A stretch of 64,000 bases of DNA from Butyrivibrio sp. (GCF_017433805.1 NZ_JAFRGN010000027.1:32957-96956); one strand, 5' to 3'. Numbered from the stretch's first letter, positions 7,244 to 15,554 are shown. The notes: generated by a model from the sequence alone, not told the origin. A program made the numbers and translations.

Positions 7244-8776
7244 ATGTCTATGAAAAGAAAAGTCGTTTTCATGACAGGTGCTGGTGGCGGAATGGGTTCT
7301 GAGAGCTTTAGGCAGATGCTTCCAGATCTGGGAAACCTTTATGACCTTGTTATTCTTGTAAGAGATAGTCAAAAGAATCATGATCTTTTTGATAGATATG
7401 AGAAGACTCAGGGACTGAAGATAGTTTATGGAGACCTTCTAAATCAGGAAGATGTGGAGAAGTGCGTGTCCATGTCCGATATGGTTCTGCACATAGCTGC
7501 TTTTGTTTCGCCTGCGGCAGATTATTACCCAAAGAAAGCTATGGAGAATAATTATGGCTCAGTAGTAAACATAATAAATGCCATAAAAAAGTTTGGTAAG
7601 CAGGATAACTATAAATTTGTATACATAGGAACGGTTGCAGAGACTGGAGACAGAATGCCGCCTATTCATTGGGGAAGAGTAGGTGATCCAATAAAGCCCA
7701 GCATGTTTGACTACTATGCAGTTTCCAAGGTTGCAGCAGAGCGCTATGTGATAGAGAGCGGATTATCCTACTGGGTATCACTCAGGCAGACTGGGATCAT
7801 AGGCCCGGCAATGGCCAAGATTCGCAATGCGATACAATTTCATAACTGCCTGTTTAATGTGCTTGAGTATGCTTCCGACAGAGACAGTGGAAGAGCTATG
7901 AGAAATCTGGCCGCGTTTGATGCGGATAGAAGTCTCCCGGAAGATTTTTGGTGTCATATCTATAACGTTGGAGGCGGAAAGAGCTGCAGAGTCAGCACCT
8001 TCCAGATGTATCAGGAATTGTACGGAATTCTGGGCTTTAAGAGTCGTGACACAGTTGTGGATCCTAAAGTTTATGCTACCAGGAACTTCCATGGTCATTT
8101 TTATCTTGATTCTGACAAGCTTGAAAAGTATCTTCACTTTAGAAGCGATTCCATGCAGTATTTGTATGATGCTTACCTTAAGGAACTTGGAGGGGCTGTT
8201 ACGGCGGCTAAGCTGATCACCAAGTTGCCTGGCGGGCAAAAGCTTATGGGAAATATTATTAAGTCGTCTTCCAAGAAGGACCTTGTTTCTGAACATGGTA
8301 CTAAGCGCTGGATAGATGAGAATATAGAAGACCACATAGAAGCATATTGGGGAAGCAAAAAAGCATATGACATGATTCCAGACAAACTCAGTCAGATGGA
8401 GGCATTTACGGATTGGGATAAGGTAGTGCACATAGATCATGGATATGATGAGAGTAAACCTGAGTCAGAGCTTACATTGGAAGATATGAAGGGAGCTGCC
8501 GAGTTTAGAGGTGGTTTCTGTGATTCAAAAGAGATGACGAAGGGCGACTGGAAGACACTGCTTGAGTTTACCTGTCAGTTTGGTCATCACTTTAAGGGAA
8601 GCCCCAGGCTTATTTTGGAGGGCGGACACTGGTGCGATGAATGTGAGAGAAAGTCATGGAACTATGGTATAAGAGCCAAAAAAGACAAGTTTTTTGCGCA
8701 GGTATGGAATCCGCTTCATGATGACAGTGAGATTAGGGAGTATCCCAAAATAGTAAACGAGTTTACGGGGAAGTGA
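7244..8776 (+). CDS. NAD(P)-dependent SDR fused to a C-terminal Cys/His zinc-ribbon-like domain
   Basis: A 510-residue protein. Residues 1 to about 330 form an extended SDR with a glycine motif TGAGGGMGSE and an intact YAVSK catalytic motif. Residues about 330-510 are not SDR. They end in a motif with CQFGHHF, a short spacer, then GGHWCDEC, which looks like a treble-clef or zinc-ribbon site of the C-x2-GH ... WC-x2-C type. ATG 7244 is preferred over ATG 7238 because GAGGAG ends only one base before the latter. No characterised enzyme with this architecture is recognised. It is probably cotranscribed with the preceding SDR gene. Confidence 0.75.
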   Translation: MSMKRKVVFMTGAGGGMGSESFRQMLPDLGNLYDLVILVRDSQKNHDLFDRYEKTQGLKIVYGDLLNQEDVEKCVSMSDMVLHIAAFVSPAADYYPKKAMENNYGSVVNIINAIKKFGKQDNYKFVYIGTVAETGDRMPPIHWGRVGDPIKPSMFDYYAVSKVAAERYVIESGLSYWVSLRQTGIIGPAMAKIRNAIQFHNCLFNVLEYASDRDSGRAMRNLAAFDADRSLPEDFWCHIYNVGGGKSCRVSTFQMYQELYGILGFKSRDTVVDPKVYATRNFHGHFYLDSDKLEKYLHFRSDSMQYLYDAYLKELGGAVTAAKLITKLPGGQKLMGNIIKSSSKKDLVSEHGTKRWIDENIEDHIEAYWGSKKAYDMIPDKLSQMEAFTDWDKVVHIDHGYDESKPESELTLEDMKGAAEFRGGFCDSKEMTKGDWKTLLEFTCQFGHHFKGSPRLILEGGHWCDECERKSWNYGIRAKKDKFFAQVWNPLHDDSEIREYPKIVNEFTGK

Positions 8777-8800
8777 AAACATATTTTGAGGGGAGGAATT

Positions 8801-8947
8801 ATGCAGCAATACGAAAAAGAGCATCGCGCACTTGTACTGGATAATGCAGCTGAATGCACAGTTCTTTTGAAGACAGATGGTAAATTTCCACTAGGTAAGC
8901 CTGGCAAGCTTGCTGCCTACGGCGCAGGAGTAATAAGCAAATTTTAG
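8801..8947 (+). pseudogene. Remnant of a glycoside hydrolase family 3 N terminus (48 codons)
   Basis: A short open frame with a strong GGGGAGG ribosome binding site. Its product matches the usual opening of GH3 beta-glucosidases: EHRALVLDNAAECTVLLKTDG, then LPL-like FPLG, then KLAAYGAGV, where intact enzymes read K-x-A-L-Y-G-x-G-A followed by a KGGTGSG motif. The frame stops right after this point, and nothing GH3-like follows in any frame before the next gene. It is most simply the stump left by a deletion. A functional small protein cannot be excluded, since start and ribosome binding site are intact. Confidence 0.6.
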
Positions 8948-8955
8948 AATTAGGA

Positions 8956-9026
8956 TATAATTATTTCAATCTGACCCTCCGATATAGAAAATGGTTAAAG
9001 GGAAAACTATTTTTTGTCGGAGGGTC
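8956..9026 (+). promoter_or_regulatory. -10 element and leader hairpin that buries the ribosome binding site of the next gene
   Basis: TATAAT at 8956-8961 predicts a transcript start near 8968. The leader begins almost at once with GACCCTCCGA (8973-8982), which pairs perfectly with TCGGAGGGTC (9017-9026). The right arm contains the ribosome binding site GGAGGG, seven bases before ATG 9032. Folding would block translation. No clear -35 was found. Confidence 0.6.
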
Positions 9027-9031
9027 TGTAA

Positions 9032-9391
9032 ATGGATTTTGGATTCCTTGCATCAGCAAATAGCATTACAAGCAAATATTTGAATCAGATGTCAGCTGAG
9101 AAGGCTCTTTCTCAGGTGCAGTCTATAGATGATGAGACCAGGAAAAAGTTTGGAAAAGAGTTTGAGGAAGCCTACGATTCAATGATGGCTACAAGAGCTC
9201 TGAACGAGAACATGCGTAGCAGCTATGAGTTTAATCATCAGGATACGCTCAAGGATCATGCTACAAGACTTGGCTATTCAATAGATAATCGTGTTATAGA
9301 TATGCTCCATATTCAGTTGTCTGATGACATGAATGAGAAGGTGAGCTCAGCAATGAACAATGCCATAAAAGAGCTTGGAGAATTGATCTGA
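9032..9391 (+). CDS. Hypothetical small helical protein
   Basis: A 119-residue protein with no signal peptide or membrane segment. It is rich in charged and polar residues with an alpha-helical pattern throughout; no cysteine and no recognisable motif. I do not recognise a family. It has its own -10 element, a leader hairpin over the ribosome binding site and its own terminator at 9416-9450, so it is a single-gene unit. Its expression is probably controlled at translation. Confidence 0.65.
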   Translation: MDFGFLASANSITSKYLNQMSAEKALSQVQSIDDETRKKFGKEFEEAYDSMMATRALNENMRSSYEFNHQDTLKDHATRLGYSIDNRVIDMLHIQLSDDMNEKVSSAMNNAIKELGELI

Positions 9392-9415
9392 TATAAGGAA
9401 TAATGAGATATTTCT

Positions 9416-9450
9416 AAGGTTTATGATCATACAGGTCATAAACCTTTTTC
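9416..9450 (+). terminator. Intrinsic terminator
   Basis: AAGGTTTATGA pairs with TCATAAACCTT and is followed by T residues. It closes the 9032-9391 gene. Confidence 0.85.
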
Positions 9451-9616
9451 TATGTAAGCCTGATAGACAATAGAAAATTTCATATCCAAAAGAATCTGGT
9501 CATATAAAAGAACACTGTTTTGGTATTTTTTATATTATCAGATTGGTGCTATATTGTGTAAAGTTTAAAAAATCAAAAAGAACGAAAACACTACGCGAGA
9601 CTCAAAGGAGGAGACT

Positions 9617-10210
9617 ATGAAAAACGACAACGTAAGAAAACTCACTTATGCAGGACTTATGGCAGCTCTTTGCTATGTTGGATATGCAGTATTTCCTGCA
9701 ATCAATGCATCTGGCACTAAGGTACACCTCGGAAATGCTTTTGTAGTACTAGGAGCACTGCTTCTTGGCGGATTATACGGCGGACTTGCCGGTGCAATAG
9801 GTCTTTCAATTGCTGATATTACACTTGGTTATACAGCATCGGCTCCCAGAACATTTATCTGCAAGCTTGTAATTGGCCTCATTGTTGGTCTTGTTGCTCA
9901 CAAGATTGCCAAGATTTCAGAAGATCACAAAAAGGGATATATTCTTCAGTGGTCTGCAATAGCTGCTGTAGCAGGACTTGCTTTTAACTGCGTATTCGAA
10001 CCAGCACTTAAGTATGTGTGGTTCACAATTCTTACTCCAAATGCAGAAAAAGCTGCGTCAGCCATCAGTGCACTGCTTGCTGTAACAACTTATGCAACTA
10101 TCATCAATGCGGTTATCAATTCAATTCTCGCAGTAGTTATCTATAACGCACTTCGTCCAGCACTTAATAAGGCGAATCTTTTTCCCACACTTGCCAAAAA
10201 GAGCGCCTAA
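9617..10210 (+). CDS. ECF transporter S component (COG4720/PF07155-like)
   Basis: A 197-residue membrane protein with five or six hydrophobic segments. It begins with the charged LTYAGLMAAL motif common at the N terminus of ECF S components, then a conserved loop LGNAFVVLGALLLGG and GLAGAIGLSIADITLG. It would capture a vitamin and associate with a shared EcfA/A'/T module encoded elsewhere, possibly the one at the start of this window. AAAGGAGG stands six bases before the ATG. It is monocistronic and ends at a bidirectional terminator. Substrate is not readable from sequence; no vitamin riboswitch was recognised in its 225-bp upstream gap. Confidence 0.82.
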   Translation: MKNDNVRKLTYAGLMAALCYVGYAVFPAINASGTKVHLGNAFVVLGALLLGGLYGGLAGAIGLSIADITLGYTASAPRTFICKLVIGLIVGLVAHKIAKISEDHKKGYILQWSAIAAVAGLAFNCVFEPALKYVWFTILTPNAEKAASAISALLAVTTYATIINAVINSILAVVIYNALRPALNKANLFPTLAKKSA

Positions 10211-10248
10211 GAAGTAATGTAATATAGTAACAATATGAGAACACAAAA

Positions 10249-10286
10249 AATGCGCAGCCTCAAACGAGAGCTGCGCATTATTTTTT
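10249..10286. terminator. Bidirectional terminator between S component and cheY
   Basis: Stem AATGCGCAGC / GCTGCGCATT flanked by A and T runs on both sides, serving the convergent genes. Confidence 0.9.
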
Positions 10287-10300
10287 CGCATCAGTAATAA

Positions 10301-10663
10301 TTATCCAATGGCTTTCTTAACCGCTTCAAGAACACGATCTGCCTGGAATGGCTTAACGATGAAGTCTTTAGCTCCGGCCTGGATAGATTCAATTACCATT
10401 GCCTGCTGACCCATAGCAGAGCACATAATGCAAACTGCATTAGGATCTGCAGCCTTGATTCCCTTCAAGGCTCCGATACCATCAAGTTCGGGCATTGTGA
10501 TATCAAGAGTAACAAGGTCGGGCTTCAACTCATTATACTTTTCGATTGCGACTTTACCGTTCTCCGCTTCGCCAGCAATCTCGTATCCATTCTTGGAGAG
10601 GATATCCTTAAGCATCATGCGCATGAAAGCGGCGTCATCAGTAATGAGTACTCTTTTTCCCAT
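10301..10663 (-). CDS. cheY: Chemotaxis response regulator CheY
   Basis: A stand-alone 120-residue receiver domain. It has the acidic pair in ITDDAAFMR, the phospho-acceptor aspartate in LVTLDITMPELDG near residue 53, the switch threonine/serine region in IMCSAMG and the conserved lysine in FIVKPFQ. Phosphorylated by CheA, it would bind the flagellar motor switch. The frame extends upstream, but ATG at 10663 follows GGAGG by six bases and matches family length. cheA is not in the window; cheR is 31 kb away. The neighbouring pilus operon raises the possibility that it serves pilus-based motility instead. Confidence 0.9.
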   Translation of the reverse strand: MGKRVLITDDAAFMRMMLKDILSKNGYEIAGEAENGKVAIEKYNELKPDLVTLDITMPELDGIGALKGIKAADPNAVCIMCSAMGQQAMVIESIQAGAKDFIVKPFQADRVLEAVKKAIG

Positions 10664-10852
10664 ATTGAACCTCCAATAAGTAGTTTTAGTTGCTAAGAAA
10701 ATAAATGCAATTTTCTTTTCTTTTCTTAAATAATTGTTGTTCAGTACATAATCTATTGTAACACGGATTTCCAAATATGAGCGTTAAATCGTTATGCAAA
10801 AAATTAAAATTTGATAAAGTCTTAGGGAAATTGTTTTAAAATTTTCTACCTC

Positions 10853-11257
10853 TTATTTGTATACCGGAAGCGTGTAATCATAGTCATTATCGGCATAATT
10901 GACGATTTGCCACTGTGATATTGTGTATTTATTTGATGAATTGACGGAGTTGTTCCCAATATTTGACATTAACGCAATATCGAGCGATTGATTATCAGTT
11001 ATAGGTATACTTTTCTTTATGACACCATTTTCTTCAGATGCCTCATAACCAGAATTAACGGCTGCTATAAAGGCATATCCCTTGTGGCAGGCACTGTAGT
11101 AAGCACTTTGTCTTTCTGCCAGATTCTGGCTCAAATTATAATCTGCTTTGGAATTGACAAGTGTCAAGGTGGCAAAAGAAACAAGGCTTAACACTGTGAA
11201 TATAAGGAGAATAGAGGCGCTGCCTACATTTATTCCCTTTTGCTTTTGTGTTTCCAT
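10853..11257 (-). CDS. Membrane-anchored pilus-operon protein, hypothetical
   Basis: A 134-residue protein with one N-terminal hydrophobic helix (about 11-34) preceded by a short charged segment, then a polar extracellular part. This is the layout of a minor pseudopilin, but there is no clear G-F-T-L-x-E prepilin cleavage motif. It is the last gene of the pilus operon, 25 bp after the preceding pilin-like gene. Assignment rests on topology and context. Confidence 0.65.
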   Translation of the reverse strand: METQKQKGINVGSASILLIFTVLSLVSFATLTLVNSKADYNLSQNLAERQSAYYSACHKGYAFIAAVNSGYEASEENGVIKKSIPITDNQSLDIALMSNIGNNSVNSSNKYTISQWQIVNYADNDYDYTLPVYK

Positions 11258-11282
11258 ATCGTGGCCCTTCTCATTAAATCAT

Positions 11283-11822
11283 TTATTTACCAATATAAAC
11301 ATCTATTTTATTGCTAAAGATCACATCTTCAGAATCCTCCGGGATTGTAAGATATTCCTCGCTTCGGTTCTTTATATCAATAATTGCGATATTACCTGCG
11401 ATTGCATCTCCGTCCAAAAGAACTCCATAATCATTAACATCTGAATATACGCTGGAAGCAAAATCTTTTTTGACATCAAGAATTGCTTCGTAGGCTGCAT
11501 CACCCAGGGAATTATCAATTACTTCCCATTTTTCATTAAAGAAGATTGTGATGGTGCCATCGCTTTCTTTTTCTCCGGCTGCAAGAAATGCGTCTGGATA
11601 AAGATTTTTGATCAGCACAATATTGCCATCACAGCCATAAAAGCTCTCTGACAGGTTCTGAGACCAAAGCAGTGCATTGTTCAGATTTTTGTCGTGGTCT
11701 GACAGACTGTGAGCTGATGCAAAGAGTCTCAGACAGATAGCACTTGCCAGGGAAAAGAAAAATATGGCTATTATGATTTCCATTAGAAATAAGCTGGATT
11801 TGGAGTGGGTAGTGGTGCTCAT
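11283..11822 (-). CDS. Prepilin-like protein
   Basis: A 179-residue protein with a type IV pilin-like N terminus: short leader, then SSLFLMEIIIAIFFFSLASA, with glutamate at the position equivalent to E5 and a long hydrophobic helix (about 12-32). The -1 residue is serine rather than the usual glycine, so processing by a prepilin peptidase is uncertain. The rest is a polar, acidic globular domain. It lies 14 bp after the DUF4860 gene in the same operon. Confidence 0.7.
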   Translation of the reverse strand: MSTTTHSKSSLFLMEIIIAIFFFSLASAICLRLFASAHSLSDHDKNLNNALLWSQNLSESFYGCDGNIVLIKNLYPDAFLAAGEKESDGTITIFFNEKWEVIDNSLGDAAYEAILDVKKDFASSVYSDVNDYGVLLDGDAIAGNIAIIDIKNRSEEYLTIPEDSEDVIFSNKIDVYIGK

Positions 11823-11836
11823 GTCATCCTTCTTCC

Positions 11837-12322
11837 TTATTTACTGTGAATGGAGATAAAAACGGTTTCTTCGGAACCATCGTCTTCGGTTACTTTTGCC
11901 CTCAGGAGATTATCGTTTGTTTTTTCTACATCGAATGAGTGGAGCTTTAATATCTTTTGACCAGTCTGAGGATAGAAATTATTAAGATCGGCTCTGGCAA
12001 ACAGCTCCATCAGATATCCATCATAGCTGTAAATATAAGTGTTATATAGATCGCCGTTTACTGTTTCCTGGAAAACAAGTACGTTTGAGCCAAAGAGCTC
12101 CTGTACGAAGACATTACCTTCCAGATCAGACTGGCGGACTTTTTCAGTTATATAGGCAATCGATACTCTTTGGGCATAGTTTTCACTGGTCTGCTCCACG
12201 TTCTTTTTGTAGATACTTGCACCGATGGAAATGACAGTCAGTGCAGATATCAAAAATAGCAGCAGCAGACATATTACGAAAACAGTATCGATTACATGAC
12301 GCTTGTCAGAACCAGGATTCAT
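11837..12322 (-). CDS. DUF4860 domain protein of pilus operon
   Basis: A 161-residue protein with one N-terminal membrane helix (about 14-36) and an exported beta-rich domain. The pattern resembles DUF4860 proteins that occur in Firmicute type IV pilus/type II secretion clusters. Only one base separates it from the stop of the upstream gene, so they are cotranscribed and probably translationally coupled. Likely role: minor pilin or assembly factor. The function is inferred from context. Confidence 0.7.
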   Translation of the reverse strand: MNPGSDKRHVIDTVFVICLLLLFLISALTVISIGASIYKKNVEQTSENYAQRVSIAYITEKVRQSDLEGNVFVQELFGSNVLVFQETVNGDLYNTYIYSYDGYLMELFARADLNNFYPQTGQKILKLHSFDVEKTNDNLLRAKVTEDDGSEETVFISIHSK

Positions 12323-12323
12323 A

Positions 12324-12671
12324 CTAGTTGTTCCTTATCTTGATAACAGTTACATCCGGGTAAAGATTGGATGCTATAGGCATATATTCAACGAAAAAAG
12401 TAGTTTTATCGTAGGTCAGGCCGTAGTGATGCTCTAAGTAATCAATGTTTGGAGGGTATCTGCCCTCAATGGCGTAGCACTGAACGATGTCTCGTGCAAG
12501 AGCGCTTTCCAGAGATTCCTGCTGTTTGCTGATGGAGCTCTTACCTGTTGCATCTACAGCAAAGAAAAACAGCACAGCAATAGTGACGAAGATAGCAATG
12601 GAAATAAATCTGTATGCTCCGTCAGATAATCTGAATATTTGATTGCCCTTTTGCTCGAATCTGTTGCTCAT
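12324..12671 (-). CDS. Small pilin-like membrane protein
   Basis: A 115-residue protein with an N-terminal charged stretch, one membrane helix (about 22-42) and a 70-residue external part containing YAIEGRYPPNIDYLEHHYG. That segment resembles the alpha1-C/alpha2 region of pilin and pseudopilin proteins, where a C-Y-A-x-E-G-x-Y-P motif is common. It lies between the GspF/PilC-like gene and the DUF4860 gene. Probable pseudopilin, moderate certainty. Confidence 0.68.
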   Translation of the reverse strand: MSNRFEQKGNQIFRLSDGAYRFISIAIFVTIAVLFFFAVDATGKSSISKQQESLESALARDIVQCYAIEGRYPPNIDYLEHHYGLTYDKTTFFVEYMPIASNLYPDVTVIKIRNN

Positions 12672-12697
12672 ACGCTATACCTGCTAAAACAAAGGTT

Positions 12698-13753
12698 TTA
12701 TCCGATAGTTGTCATGATACCCATAAGAGGCAGGATTACGGATAAAAGAATCATTCCTACGATGATGGACAAAACAATTACAAGTGTTGGCTCTAAAATG
12801 GCGATGAGAGAGTAGATCTTTCTCTCTGTTTCTTTTTCAAAACGGTCAGCTATCTGCTGCATTGCACTATCCATGGAACCGGATTTAAATCCAACTGAAA
12901 CCATCTGTGAATAGAAGGATGAAAAGATATTTGACTTTGCCAGAGCTTCTGGGAAGCTGTCGCCCTCAATCAGAAGATTTCTGCAGTTCTCAATTTTTTC
13001 CTTCATTTCATTAGTTTCAACGAGCTTATTAACAAGAGAAAGGCCTTCATAGGTGTCCATTCCACTTGATAGAGTCAGAACCATACCACTTGCAAAGCGG
13101 GCACTTTCAAGATCCTGCATGAGCTTTTTGGTGATATGGAGCTTACCAAGGAAGGACTTAAACAGGTCTTTTCCCTTTGTTGTACTTGTGAAAAAGATAA
13201 ACAGAAGGGCGATGACTGCAAGAAGGATCACCATGATGATTGAATATCTGTTGAGCAGATTTCCGAAGTCAAGAAGCGACTGTGAAAAACCACTCATGTT
13301 AGTTCCAAGCTGCGCAAATACCTGCTCAAAAATAGGAAGAACCTTGGTGATGAGAACTACAACAACCACAAGCATCATAAATACCATGATAAGTGGGTAG
13401 CTGACAGCACTTTTTATGCTGGAGCTGATATTTTCCTCTCGCTCATAGTATTCTGCAAGTGAGTTCATAACTGTATCAAGGCTTCCCGATTCTTCACCGA
13501 TTGTCACCATGTGGATCAGATATTCAGGGAAAGCACCGCTCATCTCAAGAGCTATATGGAATTTTTCACCGCTCATCAGGACCTGGCTGATTGAGTCAAG
13601 GAGTTTCTGAGCAGATGAATCATGCGTATCCTGCTTTAGAATCTCAATTCCTTCTGCAGGGGAAATGCCGGCTTTTATCAAGAGCGACATCTGTCTGCAA
13701 AAACTTGAGATTTCATAATTTGATAAGTGAACAACTGAGCTTTTCTTGATCAT
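12698..13753 (-). CDS. Type II secretion / type IV pilus inner-membrane protein (GspF/PilC family)
   Basis: A 351-residue polytopic protein with two repeats of the GspF domain: cytoplasmic helices (about 15-130) then membrane segments near 110-150 and 165-190, and a second copy with a C-terminal membrane pair at 315-345. It has the conserved FCRQMSLLIKAGI and MVTIGEESGSLD motifs, repeated as MVSVGFKSGSMD. It anchors pilus assembly in the membrane and couples to the assembly ATPase. AAAGGTG precedes the ATG by five bases. No pilB/gspE ATPase is adjacent; a PilT is at 62.9 kb. Confidence 0.93.
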   Translation of the reverse strand: MIKKSSVVHLSNYEISSFCRQMSLLIKAGISPAEGIEILKQDTHDSSAQKLLDSISQVLMSGEKFHIALEMSGAFPEYLIHMVTIGEESGSLDTVMNSLAEYYEREENISSSIKSAVSYPLIMVFMMLVVVVVLITKVLPIFEQVFAQLGTNMSGFSQSLLDFGNLLNRYSIIMVILLAVIALLFIFFTSTTKGKDLFKSFLGKLHITKKLMQDLESARFASGMVLTLSSGMDTYEGLSLVNKLVETNEMKEKIENCRNLLIEGDSFPEALAKSNIFSSFYSQMVSVGFKSGSMDSAMQQIADRFEKETERKIYSLIAILEPTLVIVLSIIVGMILLSVILPLMGIMTTIG

Positions 13754-13773
13754 ATGACACCTTTCTCAAATGA

Positions 13774-14817
13774 TTAGTAGATATACTTAACAGAATAATT
13801 CTCACCGTCTCCAATAAATTCCTGAAGAGACTTTTCTTCAGTGTTGGAGGCAAAAGTGGGATCCATCAGCGACCATTCTTTTCCATCAAACTGGATCATT
13901 CCATTAACCCAGCCAATATCAGTTATGTATGTGCTGATCCATGCGTGGTAAGCAGTTCCTGCGTAGCCGATTTCCATTCGGGTAGGTATTCGCTGGCTTC
14001 GTAGCATGCTGCACATTAGAGCGGAGTAGTCGAGGCAGATACCTGTTTTGGTAGAAAGAACTTCATCCACATCAGGAAGATAGCCACTTTGAACAGTTTC
14101 AGCCTCTTCGTAGTCATATTTGATGTTGTCGATCATGAAGTTGTAGACTTCGGAGACAACGTCCAGATCATTGTTGCAAGGATAGGCCAGATCGGCAGCT
14201 TTTTTTACCGCATTGCTCTCCGCTGAGAAGGTGCAGTACTGATTAGGATAAAGAAATGGACCAAACTCATTGGCTATCTGAACATCCAGTAGTTGGGAGA
14301 AAACAGTTGTGTACTGGGTTCCTTCAAGCTGCTCAAATACATTGACCATATATTCACCGTTGCCAAACTGCAAAGGGAAAACTTCGTTAGTGGGATTACC
14401 GACTGTCAGGTTGTAGGTATAGGTGATACTGTTAGGGCCTGTGATCTGAAGCTTAACCTTGCCAGAGGAGCCGGTATACTTGATGACAAGATAGCCTTCC
14501 GAAATATTGGAAGCATCAAGGCTGGCATATTCGTTTTCATAGACTGTAACACCCGAAGCTTCCGGGACAAGACAAACAGAGGTGTTGTCGCGACTTCCTT
14601 TTTCACGTGGAGCGGCAGGAGCTTCTTCCTTGGCTGGCTCTTCTGCGGCGGAAGGCTTAGTCTTAGTGGAAACAGAGTCTTTTTCACCCGCAGAACCGCA
14701 TGAACAAAGAGAAAACGCGGTAATACCTACTATTAACAAAAGAGATAGTTTTTTTCTTAAGATTTTTTGCATACGCACTTTTTTCCGAAGGTGCAGGTCA
14801 AACCTGCTACTTATCAT
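13774..14817 (-). CDS. Transglutaminase-like lipoprotein
   Basis: A 347-residue exported protein. A basic N terminus and hydrophobic stretch end at a cysteine in SLCSCGS (about residue 40), a plausible lipobox. A Pro/Glu/Lys-rich linker follows, then a domain of unknown type, then a transglutaminase-like domain (about 230-345) with the catalytic cysteine in TGICLDYSALM, histidine in YHAWIS and aspartate in LMDPTF. The start at 14817 overlaps the upstream stop by 4 bp. An internal ATG at 14772 gives a shorter signal peptide and cannot be excluded, since neither has a strong ribosome binding site. Role in the pilus operon is unknown. Confidence 0.82.
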   Translation of the reverse strand: MISSRFDLHLRKKVRMQKILRKKLSLLLIVGITAFSLCSCGSAGEKDSVSTKTKPSAAEEPAKEEAPAAPREKGSRDNTSVCLVPEASGVTVYENEYASLDASNISEGYLVIKYTGSSGKVKLQITGPNSITYTYNLTVGNPTNEVFPLQFGNGEYMVNVFEQLEGTQYTTVFSQLLDVQIANEFGPFLYPNQYCTFSAESNAVKKAADLAYPCNNDLDVVSEVYNFMIDNIKYDYEEAETVQSGYLPDVDEVLSTKTGICLDYSALMCSMLRSQRIPTRMEIGYAGTAYHAWISTYITDIGWVNGMIQFDGKEWSLMDPTFASNTEEKSLQEFIGDGENYSVKYIY

Positions 14818-15554
14818 GACAAAATCTGTGGAACCGCTCTTAGTCTTTTATATCCAAGAGAAATGAGTTCGGATATCTTTTCCTTGTGCTCATCATGATT
14901 GAGAGCTTTGGAATAGGCTATTTCCAGAGGGTCACCCACATTCATTTCGTTGTAGCCGTGAATTCTTTTGGTGAGATCCATCAGGAACATCTCGAGCTTG
15001 GTGCTGTCACAGTTCTCCATCATTACTACGAACTCGTTTCCACCGTTTCTTCCAACGTAGCCATATTCCTGACTGACATCCTCGAGTATCGAACTAAACT
15101 CAGCAATGAGGAAATTTCCGTTGTTGTGGCTCTTATCCTTATTTATAGCCACGAGGTTATTGATCTTTAGTAAAAGAAATCCAGCGCCAGGTAGTAGTTC
15201 GGGACTATTGAAGTTATCGAAGAGAAGATCGCAGCTATATCTGTTAGGAATACCCGTCAGCTTATCAATGTAAGCAAGACGATTTAATTTTTTTCCTATA
15301 GATATAGTTCTGTGAAGAATATAGAAGTCAATTATTATTGAGATGAGAAAAAACAAAATGCAGAAGCCCATGATTATGAATATGGTTGGGGCAGGAGCAC
15401 CCTCCAGATTCTCAAACTGGGATCTTTCTACAAAGAAGGTAAAGGTCATCACGACAGTAAGCATGATGACTATCACCATAGATACTATTTTATAGATAAT
15501 AATAGAGCCATATATTCTGGATCTTTTGCTCTTATCAGGATAATCGGATTTCAT
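14814..15554 (-). CDS. Membrane GGDEF-domain protein with degenerate motif
   Basis: A 246-residue protein with two N-terminal membrane helices (about 17-42 and 55-80) and a GGDEF domain from about residue 90. The domain opens normally (YIDKLTGIPNRY) but the signature reads GGNEF, replacing the metal-binding acidic residue with asparagine. Diguanylate cyclase activity is therefore doubtful; a regulatory or GTP-binding role is possible. It is the first gene of the seven-gene minus-strand pilus operon and overlaps the next by 4 bp. It may link pilus assembly to cyclic-di-GMP signalling. Confidence 0.82.
   Translation of the reverse strand: MKSDYPDKSKRSRIYGSIIIYKIVSMVIVIMLTVVMTFTFFVERSQFENLEGAPAPTIFIIMGFCILFFLISIIIDFYILHRTISIGKKLNRLAYIDKLTGIPNRYSCDLLFDNFNSPELLPGAGFLLLKINNLVAINKDKSHNNGNFLIAEFSSILEDVSQEYGYVGRNGGNEFVVMMENCDSTKLEMFLMDLTKRIHGYNEMNVGDPLEIAYSKALNHDEHKEKISELISLGYKRLRAVPQILS

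Noticed and set aside
7778-8440. 220-residue minus-strand frame inside the SDR-zinc gene
   Set aside because: Antisense shadow; the plus-strand product is clearly coding.
9480-9616. Vitamin riboswitch upstream of the ECF S component
   Set aside because: No TPP, FMN, cobalamin or preQ1 core sequence could be found in this stretch.
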